Shown here: one piece after another, positions 7,888-16,582 of the stretch
How the letters are laid out: every line of letters starts with the position of its first letter
Numbering within the stretch: the stretch's first letter is position 1
Source of the DNA: Neorhizobium sp. UBA3556
GTDB taxonomy: Bacteria > Pseudomonadota > Alphaproteobacteria > Rhizobiales > Rhizobiaceae
Length of the DNA stretch: 64,000 nt
Assembly (NCBI GenBank): GCA_002376235.1
Contig: DFNX01000010.1
Coordinates: forward strand, 1 to 64,000
Direction of reading: 5' to 3'
The notes under the pieces: model-generated
Seen by the model: only the letters and a program-made list of their open reading frames with translations
The model's database searches: none
Told to the model about the DNA's origin: nothing
Program-made: the position numbers and the translations under genes

Positions 7888-9597
7888 TTATGCTTTCGGC
7901 CCTGAATTGCTACGCCCTGCTGCCCCTACCCTCGACAGTAGCATGACGGGCAGAACACTGATCGCGACGATGGCAAGCGCCGCGATCGATGCTTCCTCAT
8001 AGGTCCCGCGGGCAGCTTCTCCGTAGAGATGGGTGGCAAAGGTTTCGACATTAAGCGGGCGCAAGAGCAGCGTTGCCGGAAGTTCCTTGATACAGTCGAC
8101 GAACACGAGCAGGGCTGCAGCGGAGATCGCGGCCGTGGATAGCGGCAGATGCACATGCCGGAATGTGCCGGCAGTCGATTGCCCGAGTGTACGCGATGCG
8201 TGATCGAACGACATCGGAATACGTGACAACCCCGCCTCGATGCCTCCGGCGGAGATCGCGAGGAAACGCACGGTCAGCGCATAGACCACGGCCGCGCCCG
8301 ATCCCATGAACAAAAGGCCTGTCGAAACTCCGAACCAGTCGAGCGCCGTACGGTCGATCAAGCGATCCAAACCGGCAAGCACGATCAGCACACCAATCGC
8401 GACCACCGTGCCGGGCGCGGCATATCCCACGGTGGAAAGTCTAAGAAACGATGCAGAGAGCTTTCCGGGCCGCAGGCGCGTGGCGTAGGCGACGACCAGT
8501 CCGAGCGAAATGGTAACGATGGTCGCCAGAGTAGCGATGGTGAGCGTGCTGACTGCCTCGTTGAGAAGGCGCGGAGACAGGCCAGCGAACTGATAGCGCT
8601 TCCAGGCTTCGGTGGTCAGATAAAGCGCAGGCGCGACGAAACCGACGAGCACGGGGATTGCTCCCACAAAGAAGAGGAACAATCCTTTTAACAGATGCAC
8701 CTTCAGGGGCACCAAGCCTCGGCTTCGGCGGGCATCGGTCGCATAACGTTGCTTTCGTCGCGCCCACCGTTCCAACGCCACAAGTGCGACCACGATCAAA
8801 AGCAGGGCGAGTGCGATCTGGGACGCGCCCGGCAAGTCGGTGCGGGTAATCCATGTCGTATAAATCGACACCGTCATGGTTCGAACACCGAGGAACTCGG
8901 CAGCGCCGACATCGTTCAACGTCTCCATCAGCGCCAGAGCTATGCCGACAGCAACTGCAGGCCGCGCCAGCGGCAACGCGACACGCCAGAACACCGCGCG
9001 ACGGGATATGCCGAGCGTGCGGGCCGCATCGACAAGATTGCCCGATTGGGTGAGGAACATCGCCCGCGTCGGAATGTAGACGTAAGGGTAAAGCACGAAG
9101 CCGAGCAGCAGGATGCAACCTGTCATCGAGCGAATGTCAGGCAGCCGGAATTGCCTTGGGCTCTCATACCCCAGAAGCCATCGGATAGCCCCCTGCACCG
9201 ATCCGATCGGATGCAGGATATCGAGATAGGCATAAGCGATGATATAAGTCGGCACGGCAAGCGGCAGCAGCAGTGCCCATTCGAGAACGCGCCGTCCGGG
9301 AAAATCATAGGCCGTTACCAGCCAGGCGGTGGTTGTACCAAGCACCGCCGTGACGACGCCTACCCCGACAAGCAGGATTACCGTATCGACAAATGCAACC
9401 GGCAGGATGCTTGAAAAAAGATGCGCCCAGAGGCCGGCTGAGCCCTTCAGTGCCTCAAGCACCAGTCCCGTAATCGGAAAGATAACGATGAGGACGGCAA
9501 TGGCGGAAACAGCCAGCCAGTTTCTGCCGGAACGACCAGCATGACTGACGCCCGATGGGCCCGCGACCGGGTTGCTGGCAGACATAGATTTATCCAC
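7888..9597 (-). CDS. Ferric-iron ABC transporter permease, fused two-domain (FbpB/SfuB-like)
   Basis: A 569-residue inner-membrane permease with two tandem BPD_transp_1 domains and about twelve hydrophobic segments, the architecture of FbpB/AfuB-type Fe(III) importers. Each half carries an EAA loop: DAARTLGISRRAVFWRVALPLARPA near residue 195 and HASRTLGQSTAGTFRHVHLPLSTAA near residue 475. It follows the iron-binding protein gene on the minus strand and would pair with the ATPase encoded further upstream. Convergent with the lactonase gene, with 24 bp between the stop codons. Confidence 0.9.
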   Translation of the reverse strand: MDKSMSASNPVAGPSGVSHAGRSGRNWLAVSAIAVLIVIFPITGLVLEALKGSAGLWAHLFSSILPVAFVDTVILLVGVGVVTAVLGTTTAWLVTAYDFPGRRVLEWALLLPLAVPTYIIAYAYLDILHPIGSVQGAIRWLLGYESPRQFRLPDIRSMTGCILLLGFVLYPYVYIPTRAMFLTQSGNLVDAARTLGISRRAVFWRVALPLARPAVAVGIALALMETLNDVGAAEFLGVRTMTVSIYTTWITRTDLPGASQIALALLLIVVALVALERWARRKQRYATDARRSRGLVPLKVHLLKGLFLFFVGAIPVLVGFVAPALYLTTEAWKRYQFAGLSPRLLNEAVSTLTIATLATIVTISLGLVVAYATRLRPGKLSASFLRLSTVGYAAPGTVVAIGVLIVLAGLDRLIDRTALDWFGVSTGLLFMGSGAAVVYALTVRFLAISAGGIEAGLSRIPMSFDHASRTLGQSTAGTFRHVHLPLSTAAISAAALLVFVDCIKELPATLLLRPLNVETFATHLYGEAARGTYEEASIAALAIVAISVLPVMLLSRVGAAGRSNSGPKA

Positions 9598-9609
9598 GAG
9601 ATGAAAGAA

Positions 9610-9640
9610 GGAAGGCGCCCTCGTTGCTGGAGCGCCTTCC
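9610..9640 (-). terminator. Attenuator or terminator between iron-binding protein and permease genes
   Basis: A perfect 9-bp stem, GGAAGGCGC (9610-9618) with GCGCCTTCC (9632-9640) and a 13-nt loop, is followed on the minus strand by the T-rich TTCTTTCAT. It lies just after the stop of the binding-protein gene and just before the permease start. Partial termination here would give more binding protein than permease. Confidence 0.65.
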
Positions 9641-9647
9641 GCATTCC

Positions 9648-10670
9648 TTAGTTGTCGAAACCGACCTTGTCGACCAGCTCGCTTGCCTGCTTGCGATGGG
9701 TGACGATCTCAGAGAGCGGCTTATTGTCGATCTTCAGCTCGCCGAAAGCGGCGATGATCGGATCGGCAGCAACGCCGGCCTTGACCGGGTACTCGTAGTT
9801 GGCTTCGGCATAGATTTTCTGGGCCTCGTCGGAGACGAGATATTCCAGGAACTTCACGGCATCGGCCTTGTTCGGCGAATTCTTCGCGACGGCCGCCCCG
9901 CTGATGTTTACCTGCGTGCCACCATTCTTGAAGGTCGGCAGAACGACCTTGATGGCCTCTACCCACTTGGCCTGCTCCTCGCCACCCTTGCCGGACTTCA
10001 TCAGGCCGACATAGTAGGAATTGGCAATTCCGATGTCGCAAATGCCGCCGAGGATATCCTTGGCCGCATCGCGGTCACCACCGGCAGCCTTACGTGCCAG
10101 GTTGGCCTTCACGCCGGTCAGCCACTTTTCGGTTTCTTCGGCACCGTAATGAGCGATGTAATCGGCAAAGAGCGCGGTGTTATAGGGATGCTGGCCTGAA
10201 CGAATGCAAACCTTGCCCTTCCACTTCGGATCAGCGAGATCTTCATAGTTGAAGGAAGCGAGGTCGAGATCCTTGGCAGCGTAGAGCACGCGTGCGCGGT
10301 AGGAGAGACCGAACCAATGGCCTTTGCCGTCGCGCAATTCGGCCGGGATGGCGCCGTTCAATACGGAGGACTCGATCGGCTGCGTCACGCCCTTTTCGGC
10401 GAGATCGACGAGGTTCCCGGCATCGACAGCCATCAGGATATCCGCCGGCGAGCTCGCGCCTTCGGATGCAACACGTTCAGCCAACCCGTCCTTCAGGAAT
10501 ACCGTGTTGACCTTCGTGCCGGTCGACTTGGTGTATGCTTCCAGAAGCGGAGCGATAAGGGCCGGCTCACGCGTCGTATAGACGTTGATCTCGGCAGCCG
10601 ATGCAAGCGACGGGGCCGCGAACATGGAGGTCACCAGAAGCGTGGAGGTGAGGAAAGCGCGCGAGTTCAT
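9648..10670 (-). CDS. Ferric-iron ABC transporter substrate-binding protein (FutA/FbpA-like)
   Basis: A 340-residue periplasmic binding protein with an N-terminal Sec signal peptide (about 25 residues, cleavage near LASAA|EI). After cleavage the motif INVYTTREPALIAPLLEAYTKSTGTKV matches FbpA/FutA-type Fe(III)-binding proteins. Paired Tyr residues in NSYYVG near residue 220 fit the iron-ligand tyrosines of the family. It precedes the fused permease on the minus strand. A TGA-N9-TCA dyad 44 bp upstream of the start suggests iron-responsive control by RirA. Confidence 0.9.
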   Translation of the reverse strand: MNSRAFLTSTLLVTSMFAAPSLASAAEINVYTTREPALIAPLLEAYTKSTGTKVNTVFLKDGLAERVASEGASSPADILMAVDAGNLVDLAEKGVTQPIESSVLNGAIPAELRDGKGHWFGLSYRARVLYAAKDLDLASFNYEDLADPKWKGKVCIRSGQHPYNTALFADYIAHYGAEETEKWLTGVKANLARKAAGGDRDAAKDILGGICDIGIANSYYVGLMKSGKGGEEQAKWVEAIKVVLPTFKNGGTQVNISGAAVAKNSPNKADAVKFLEYLVSDEAQKIYAEANYEYPVKAGVAADPIIAAFGELKIDNKPLSEIVTHRKQASELVDKVGFDN

Positions 10671-10713
10671 GAAACTCCTCCTATGGAATGAACACGCGAA
10701 GCTTGCATCAGTT

Positions 10714-10732
10714 CTTGACCTGATTGGTCAAG
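10714..10732. promoter_or_regulatory. Candidate IRO box (RirA-type iron-responsive operator)
   Basis: CTTGACC-TGATT-GGTCAAG is a perfect 7-bp dyad. It contains TGA (10716-10718) and TCA (10728-10730) exactly 9 bp apart, the rhizobial IRO consensus TGA-N9-TCA. It sits upstream of the iron-binding protein gene (start 10670), within an AT-rich promoter-like stretch. RirA itself is not encoded in the window. Confidence 0.65.
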
Positions 10733-10807
10733 TTTTAAATTCAACCAAAGATAATCATCACGTAAATTTTATCAAGTTGCCGCCACTATACGCAACCAAT
10801 AGGCGCA

Positions 10808-11842
10808 TCAAAACACCAATACGCGCTCGGGTGCGATGGAAATTTTCACAACCTCGGCCCCTTCCGGCAGACGCTCAAGAGTTGTGGCCCTCAATGGCAT
10901 GTCCAGCACATCGACAGCCAGCAAGACATGTTCTGTCTCCCCGTGGAAAACCCGCTCCCTGACACGCGCAGTGATGTCGCCACGGTCGGGAGAAATGGAA
11001 ATCGCCTGTGGGCGGATATGGACGGTGGCCGCATCGCCCTCCCTGATCGTATCGTTCAGCATAAAGCTGCCAACCGCAGTCTCGATCCGATTGCCTTTGC
11101 AGATGCCCGGAACCTTGTTTGAAACACAGAAGAAGTCTGCAGCATAGGCGCTCGTCGGGCGATCATAGAGATCATAACCGGATCCCACCTGAACGATCTC
11201 GCCCGAACGCATCAGCACGACGCGATCGCCTGTCGACAATGCTTCCTGCGGGTCATGAGTTACCATGATGACGGTTGTGTCGAGCGCTTTCAAAAGTGAC
11301 AATGTTTCAGCCCGCACCTGCCCACGCAGTCCCTGATCGAGATTGGAGAAGGGTTCGTCCATCAGGACGATAGCGGGCCTTGGCGCGAGCGCTCGCGCAA
11401 GTGCCACACGCTGCTGCTCACCGCCTGATAGTGTGTGGGGGAAGCGGTCAAGCAAATGCTCTATACCGACACGGCCAGCAGCGTCTTCGGCATTGGCCAA
11501 AGCATCAGCCTTCGGATGCCGTTTCAAGCCGAAGAGAATATTATCTCGGACACTGAGATGCGGGAAAAGGGCGTAATCCTGAAAGACGAAACCGACGCCT
11601 CGCATTTCCGGCTCGACAAAGTGTTCGCCATCCACCTCGTGGCCATCCAGGATAACCTGTCCGGAATCAACGACTTCCACGCCTGAGATAATCCGCAAAA
11701 GTGTGGACTTTCCGCAACCGGAATGGCCGACAAGCGAAACCACTTCTCCCCTTGCGATATCGACCGAGATATCCTTGACGGCTGCCGTTGCTCCGAACGA
11801 TCGGCTGACATTGATGAGCTGGACCGCTATGTCCTGTTTCAT
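10808..11842 (-). CDS. Ferric-iron ABC transporter ATP-binding protein (FbpC-like)
   Basis: A 344-residue ATPase with Walker A GHSGCGKST near residue 40, Q-loop VFQDYALFPHLSV, signature LSGGEQQRVALARAL, Walker B IVLMDEPFSNLD and the switch His in MVTHDPQEAL. A C-terminal TOBE-like regulatory region starts near residue 240 (AADFFCVSNKVPGICKGN, VHIRPQAISI), as in FbpC. Unusually for fbp loci it lies upstream of the binding-protein gene, separated by 137 bp containing the IRO box, so it may be expressed from its own promoter. Confidence 0.9.
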   Translation of the reverse strand: MKQDIAVQLINVSRSFGATAAVKDISVDIARGEVVSLVGHSGCGKSTLLRIISGVEVVDSGQVILDGHEVDGEHFVEPEMRGVGFVFQDYALFPHLSVRDNILFGLKRHPKADALANAEDAAGRVGIEHLLDRFPHTLSGGEQQRVALARALAPRPAIVLMDEPFSNLDQGLRGQVRAETLSLLKALDTTVIMVTHDPQEALSTGDRVVLMRSGEIVQVGSGYDLYDRPTSAYAADFFCVSNKVPGICKGNRIETAVGSFMLNDTIREGDAATVHIRPQAISISPDRGDITARVRERVFHGETEHVLLAVDVLDMPLRATTLERLPEGAEVVKISIAPERVLVF

Positions 11843-11957
11843 GGCATTTCATCCCCTGTGGCGCGGGAAATTGCCATAGCGGCTCGGGAGAGTGAAGAGC
11901 GCGCAGATCACGAACAGGCGAAATCGATACTTCGCCTCGACCATTCAGAGCCAGACA

Positions 11958-12155
11958 TCATCCGAGAAAACCATGATGCGGCTGGGCATCTGCCGGCCAG
12001 TCCTGAAGCGTATGAATGCGCTTCGCTTCATGCATCAAGGGAATTGAGCAAACCACCAACACGAGAACGGCAACATAAATGATGCCGGGACGGGTTCTAA
12101 ACGCATTCACGAGACGCCAACTCCTGCTCCGATTGTCAGCAAGATGCCTCCCCAA
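11958..12155 (-). CDS. Possible small single-span membrane protein
   Basis: A 65-codon ORF with a clear hydrophobic stretch (GIIYVAVLVLVVCSIPLM, about residues 24-41), a basic N-terminal side and a hydrophilic tail. It is not recognised as a known family and has no obvious strong ribosome site. It lies in the divergent region between the iron ATPase and eptA and may be a chance ORF; an in-frame later start is also possible. Confidence 0.28.
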   Translation of the reverse strand: MGRHLADNRSRSWRLVNAFRTRPGIIYVAVLVLVVCSIPLMHEAKRIHTLQDWPADAQPHHGFLG

Positions 12156-12201
12156 GCTGACAGCCGGCTGAACGCAAGGCGCATTCGAAAAGCTTCATGA
12201 C

Positions 12202-12219
12202 ATTCAGGTGACTGTCAGG
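12202..12219 (+). promoter_or_regulatory. Candidate direct-repeat site for an OmpR-type regulator
   Basis: ATTCAGG (12202-12208) and TGTCAGG (12213-12219) are near-identical repeats offset by 11 bp, the spacing typical of head-to-tail OmpR/PhoB/PmrA-type binding. They lie 60-80 bp upstream of eptA, whose operon encodes an OmpR-type regulator. Only one repeat pair is seen, so the call is tentative. Confidence 0.3.
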
Positions 12220-12281
12220 ATGGGGTGCGATCTGGTCGGCAACAGAAACTGCCGGGAGCTTCCTCCTTGTCCAATATCAGC

Positions 12282-13916
12282 ATGTCCCGCCCTACCCGGC
12301 CCTTCGTCCGGCCGCAGATTGGCAGCATCAGTCTTGCCGTCTTCGGGGCCATTTATCTGATCACCTTTACCAACCGCACCTTCTTCACCCGCGCCTATGG
12401 CTATTTTGACAGTCACCTGGCCCTGGCCGCCTTTGCATTGGGCCTTACCTGTCTGTTTGCCGCCTTCACAATTGCGGTCTCCGTCAAATATCTTCTGAAG
12501 CCGGTTCTGATCCTGATGATTTTCAGCGCCGCTTCCGCCTCGTGGTTCATGGACAGCTTCGGCACGGTCATCGATGTCGACATGATCCGCAATGCGGCGC
12601 AGACGACGCCCTCGGAAGCCGGGCATCTCGTCACCCCGACCTATCTGCTGCACATGACGATATTCGGCCTGATACCTGCACTTCTGGTTTGCATGCTACG
12701 CGTCGAGCACCGAAATTTCCTATCAAAAGTAAGGTGGAATCTCACCGCGATCATTCCCCTTGTACTCGTGGCACTTGCCTGCGGCGTCAGCAGTGCCCGC
12801 AGCATCGCGTCTGTGACACGGCTGCACAAGGATCTGATCCTGACACTCAATCCCTTCTTGCCGATCGGCAGCGCAGTGGCCTTCACGCTTGCCAGCGAAG
12901 CAGACCGAAATATCGTGGCTCGACCGCTCGGCACCGATGCAAAACTGACTGCGTCCCCCTCCTCTGGCAAGCCTCGCGTATTGGTCATCGTCACCGGAGA
13001 GACTGCCCGAGCGGAAAATTTCTCGCTCGGGGGCTATGGTCGCGAAACCAACCCGGAACTGGGCAAACGAGACATCACCTATTTCTCGCAGACTTCAAGC
13101 TGCGGCACCGCGACCGCAGTCTCCGTTCCCTGCATGTTTTCCAACCTGACAAGGCACGGCTATTCCCATCGCGCCGCACTTGCGAATGAAAATCTGCTGG
13201 ATGTATTTGGCCATGCCGGCATCAGGACCGAATGGTGGGACAACAATACCGGCAGCAAAGCCGTTGCCGATCGCACCAGCTATCGCTCCTTCTCCGACGC
13301 GAACGATCCGCGTTACTGCAAGGATCACGAATGCCTCGATGACGGCATGGTTGCTGAACTCGATCAATGGCTATCCAACGTAACGACTGATAGCGTTCTG
13401 GTCCTACATCAGCTCGGCAGCCACGGCCCGGCATACTATCAGCGATACACGCCCGAATTCGAACGGTTCACACCTGAATGCATGACCGGCGAGCTTGGCA
13501 TCTGCGATCGTCAGGCAGTCGTAAATACCTACGACAACAGCATCCTTTACACCGACCACATTCTCGCTTCGGTGATCGACATCCTGAAGGCTCGCCAAGA
13601 CAAGATCGCACCGAGCATGATCTACATGTCGGACCATGGTGAGTCCCTGGGCGAAAACGGTCTCTACCTGCACGGAGCACCTTACATCATCGCACCATCA
13701 CAGCAGACACATGTCCCTTTCGTGCTTTGGCAGGGCAGTGAAATGAAAGCTTCGGTCGATGCTTCCTGCCTTTCGAAACGAGCACATGGCGAAGCCTCGC
13801 ACGACAATCTCTTTCATACGGCACTCGGCATCATGGCGGTGAAGACTTCGGTCTACAAACCGGATCTCGACGTCCTTGCGGCGTGCCGCAAAACGCAAGG
13901 CAGTGCAAACTCATGA
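12282..13916 (+). CDS. eptA: Lipid A phosphoethanolamine transferase (EptA family)
   Basis: About 544 residues. Four to five N-terminal membrane spans (residues about 15-185) are followed by a periplasmic sulfatase-fold domain. The catalytic motif VIVTGETARAENFSLGGYGRETNPEL contains the nucleophilic Thr (about T241 in GETAR). The later YMSDHGESLGENGLYLHGAPY carries the metal-binding Asp-His. Cysteines in the catalytic domain fit the family's disulfides. It transfers phosphoethanolamine from phosphatidylethanolamine to lipid A, releasing diacylglycerol and lowering surface charge. Start is uncertain: ATG 12282 is used; TTG 12267 has a better-placed GGGAG. It overlaps dgkA by ATGA. Confidence 0.9.
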   Translation: MSRPTRPFVRPQIGSISLAVFGAIYLITFTNRTFFTRAYGYFDSHLALAAFALGLTCLFAAFTIAVSVKYLLKPVLILMIFSAASASWFMDSFGTVIDVDMIRNAAQTTPSEAGHLVTPTYLLHMTIFGLIPALLVCMLRVEHRNFLSKVRWNLTAIIPLVLVALACGVSSARSIASVTRLHKDLILTLNPFLPIGSAVAFTLASEADRNIVARPLGTDAKLTASPSSGKPRVLVIVTGETARAENFSLGGYGRETNPELGKRDITYFSQTSSCGTATAVSVPCMFSNLTRHGYSHRAALANENLLDVFGHAGIRTEWWDNNTGSKAVADRTSYRSFSDANDPRYCKDHECLDDGMVAELDQWLSNVTTDSVLVLHQLGSHGPAYYQRYTPEFERFTPECMTGELGICDRQAVVNTYDNSILYTDHILASVIDILKARQDKIAPSMIYMSDHGESLGENGLYLHGAPYIIAPSQQTHVPFVLWQGSEMKASVDASCLSKRAHGEASHDNLFHTALGIMAVKTSVYKPDLDVLAACRKTQGSANS

Positions 13917-14380
13917 CCGTTCCCGATTATGCCCCCATCGGAACGGTCGTAAGGCCGGTCACACAAAAGGCTGAGGAGCCGCCGCAAGTCTCCATCAGCC
14001 CCTCTTCCCCCATCGAGAAGGTGACCGGCATCCGGCACCTCAAGGCAGCGTTCGGCTATTCGCTGAACGCTGCCTTGAGGCTGCTGCGCGAAACCGCATT
14101 CCGTCATGAAATTTTGGCCGGACTTGCGATATTCGCTGTCTTTGCCGAAGTTGGCGCCAGTTTCTCCGATTACATCATGATGGCGATCGTCATGCTCGGC
14201 CTCTTCGCTACGGAAGCTCTCAACACCGCCATAGAAGAGATCATCGACCGCATCTCGCCTGAATGGTCAAAAACCGGCAGACATGCCAAGGATCTCGGCT
14301 CGTTCGCCGTTTTCTGCCTGCTCATAGCGAACGGGCTGACAGCCGCCTTTGTTATAATTCCGAAACTCATCTCGTTATGA
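13913..14380 (+). CDS. dgkA: Diacylglycerol kinase, prokaryotic DgkA type
   Basis: A 155-residue integral membrane kinase. After a 40-residue polar extension the DgkA core has three membrane helices and the catalytic signature EALNTAIEEIIDRISPEW with the downstream KTGRHAKDLGS. It phosphorylates diacylglycerol to phosphatidic acid. It is translationally coupled to eptA (ATGA overlap at 13913), which makes diacylglycerol as by-product, so the pair forms a transfer-and-recycle module. The N-terminal extension is longer than in E. coli DgkA (about 122 residues). Confidence 0.9.
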   Translation: MTVPDYAPIGTVVRPVTQKAEEPPQVSISPSSPIEKVTGIRHLKAAFGYSLNAALRLLRETAFRHEILAGLAIFAVFAEVGASFSDYIMMAIVMLGLFATEALNTAIEEIIDRISPEWSKTGRHAKDLGSFAVFCLLIANGLTAAFVIIPKLISL

Positions 14381-14475
14381 TCCCCGAGACCATCCCCTCG
14401 CCTCTCCAATTTTATCTCCTTAGTCTGCTAAACGATGGGTATAAGATAACGTCACGATGGGACGGAGCGGATAGT

Positions 14476-15138
14476 TTGAGGGTTCTTCTGGTCGAGGACG
14501 ATGCAACGCTTGGTGAAGCGGTGCGCGATCACGTTGCAAGTGGCGATCATGCAGTCGATTGGATGAAGACAATCGACACGGCAAAAAGCGCACTTGCCAC
14601 AACCAGCTATGGTCTCGTGCTGCTTGATCTTCGCCTGCCTGATGGCAGCGGCATAGCGCTCCTCAAGGAGTTTCGCGCCCGTGGCATCACGACACCGGTG
14701 ATCATTCTCACAGCGCATGACCAGATATCCGATCGGATCGAGGGCCTGAACAGCGGCGCCGATGACTATCTGGTCAAACCATTCAATCTCGGTGAACTCA
14801 CGGCACGCATGCTGGCCGTCAGCCGCCGCTACAGCGGCCGGCCGGTCTCGCTCGTGCGGATCGGCGATATGGAGATTGACGCGGCGGCCCGTCGGGTGAC
14901 GGTCAACGATGAGGCGATTGATCTGTCCAGCCGCGAATGGGCCGTGCTCGACGCGCTATCGAGCCGCACAGGAGCCGTCGTTTCGAAATCTCAGATCGAA
15001 GAGGCTCTCTACGCCTTCGGCTCCGAAATCGAGAGCAATACAGTCGAGGTCTATGTGAGCCGGCTGCGCAAGAAGCTCGGCCGCGACCATATCACCACGC
15101 TACGCGGTATCGGCTATCGGCTGGGACGCGAACAATGA
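14476..15138 (+). CDS. OmpR-family response regulator (PmrA/BasR-like)
   Basis: A 220-residue regulator with receiver and winged-helix domains. The receiver shows VEDD at residues 6-9, phospho-acceptor D51 in LLDLRLPDGSG and K101 in YLVKPFNLGEL. The C-terminal winged helix (about 125-218) contains LSSREWAVLDAL and NTVEVYVSRLRKKLG. The start chosen is TTG 14476, giving the usual MRVLLVEDD beginning with GGAG upstream. An ATG at 14377 overlapping the dgkA stop would add 33 non-family residues. Linked to eptA, dgkA and the kinase, it most likely controls surface modification like PmrA. Confidence 0.88.
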   Translation: MRVLLVEDDATLGEAVRDHVASGDHAVDWMKTIDTAKSALATTSYGLVLLDLRLPDGSGIALLKEFRARGITTPVIILTAHDQISDRIEGLNSGADDYLVKPFNLGELTARMLAVSRRYSGRPVSLVRIGDMEIDAAARRVTVNDEAIDLSSREWAVLDALSSRTGAVVSKSQIEEALYAFGSEIESNTVEVYVSRLRKKLGRDHITTLRGIGYRLGREQ

Positions 15139-16514
15139 GCCTCTTTCGCCGGACGACAGGTCCGTCGATGACCCGACGACTGATCCTGTCCCTGACATTC
15201 GCCATGACCTTCCTCTGGTTGCTGGCGGTCGGGCTTGGCCTTGTCGTGATGGAAGAAGAACTTGCCGAGATATTCGATGGTACGCTTCAGGATACGGCCG
15301 AACGGCTCGTGCCGCTGGTCGTGGACGATCTCGAACACCGGGGAATGCTGGGCACGACATCCGCCCCCATGGCGAGCGCCGCCCCCCAGCAACTGCAGAC
15401 GGCAAGTTCCAGCGGAGATCACGAATATCTCATCTATCAGGTGCGTGATCGTTCCGGTCGTGTGTTGATCCGATCCCATGATGCTCCGGAACAGGCCTTT
15501 GGGACGCCTTTGAAGGCTGGTTTCTGGAAAGATACCAGCTACCAGTTCTACACCGCCACTAGTGATGACGCCCAAGTCTTCATCCAGGTCGCCGATGCCT
15601 TTGAGAACCGCGAGGAAGCAGTTCGGGAAGGCGCCATCGCGCTCTTTCTGCCGCTGATATTGCTGATCCCGGTCAGCGGCATCGTGATCTGGTTGGTGGT
15701 TCGCCGTGCCGTGCGGCCGGTTGGCGAGTTGCGTCGAGAGATCGAGACCAAGGATGGCGGCAACATGGAGCCTGTCCATGCGTCCATGCTGCCGCAAGAG
15801 CTGCAGCCGATCGCAGTTTCCGTCAACCTGTTGATGTCACGGCTCAGGACTGCGCTCGACGCCGAGCGGGAATTCACCTCCAACAGCGCGCATGAACTGC
15901 GCACTCCGATCGCCGGCGCCTTGGCCCAAACGCAGATGCTGATCGCCGAGCTGACAGAGAGCAGCTCCAGCCGTCATCGTGCCGGTCAGATAGAGGCGTC
16001 TCTGACACGTCTCAGCCACCTTGCGGAAAAGCTCTTGCAGCTTTCCCGTGCCGAAGCCGGTATCGGTATCAGCGACAAACAAGCCGACCTGAGCCAGGTA
16101 CTGGACATGGTATTGACCGACTTCTGGCGCAGCATGGCAGACCCGGCACGTCTGATCCTGCATCGCGCGCCCCGCGCGCAGTTGGTCGGCCCGCTCAGCG
16201 AAGATGCGTTTGCCATTGTCCTGCGCAATCTCGTCGAAAACGCGCTTGTGCACGGCACGCCGGAGACGCCGGTCGAGGTGTTTCTCGACGACGGCGGGCT
16301 TATCCGTATCGTCAACAGCGCGCTGGCGATGAACGAAGCCGAGCTTGCTTCTATCCGCAAACGTTTCAGTCGAGGGAAGACCGAAGCTGCGGGCTCCGGA
16401 TTAGGCTTGTCTATTGTCGACAGACTGCTCGGCCAGATGAACGGCCGTCTTGTGCTTCTATCACCCGCCAGCGGCAGGGACGACGGCTTCGAAGCCAGGA
16501 TAATTCTACCGTAA
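15135..16514 (+). CDS. Membrane sensor histidine kinase (PmrB/BasS-like)
   Basis: A 459-residue kinase. Membrane helices at about 15-38 and 167-190 enclose a periplasmic domain that begins with an acidic MEEELAEIF segment, which recalls the Glu-rich metal-sensing motif of PmrB. A HAMP-like linker (RRAVRPVGELR) leads to HisKA with H253 (SNSAHELRTPIAG) and an HATPase domain (NLVENALVHG, GSGLGLSIVDRLLG). It overlaps the regulator gene by ATGA. In PmrAB systems such kinases respond to Fe(III), Al(III), low pH or cationic peptides; the signal here is inference from the operon. Confidence 0.88.
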   Translation: MSLFRRTTGPSMTRRLILSLTFAMTFLWLLAVGLGLVVMEEELAEIFDGTLQDTAERLVPLVVDDLEHRGMLGTTSAPMASAAPQQLQTASSSGDHEYLIYQVRDRSGRVLIRSHDAPEQAFGTPLKAGFWKDTSYQFYTATSDDAQVFIQVADAFENREEAVREGAIALFLPLILLIPVSGIVIWLVVRRAVRPVGELRREIETKDGGNMEPVHASMLPQELQPIAVSVNLLMSRLRTALDAEREFTSNSAHELRTPIAGALAQTQMLIAELTESSSSRHRAGQIEASLTRLSHLAEKLLQLSRAEAGIGISDKQADLSQVLDMVLTDFWRSMADPARLILHRAPRAQLVGPLSEDAFAIVLRNLVENALVHGTPETPVEVFLDDGGLIRIVNSALAMNEAELASIRKRFSRGKTEAAGSGLGLSIVDRLLGQMNGRLVLLSPASGRDDGFEARIILP

Positions 16515-16528
16515 AACGGCGAAACGCG

Positions 16529-16556
16529 ACCGCCCATTCGGCCGATCGCGCTGTTT
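16529..16556 (+). terminator. Imperfect terminator after the eptA-dgkA-regulator-kinase operon
   Basis: GCGACCG and the downstream CGATCGC can pair around a short loop with one mismatch, and CTGTTTTTC follows on the plus strand. It lies 15 bp after the kinase stop codon and before the convergent YceI gene. Confidence 0.5.
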
Positions 16557-16582
16557 TTCATCTCACCGGAGTGAGACTGAAT

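Larger units (their letters stand above)
11843..12281. other. 439-bp divergent region between the iron ATPase and eptA
   Basis: This stretch must hold the promoters for the iron-transport ATPase (minus strand) and for the eptA operon (plus strand). It also carries one doubtful small minus-strand ORF and a direct repeat near 12202-12219. No IRO box was found by eye in this part. No RNA gene or repeat element was recognised. Confidence 0.5.
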
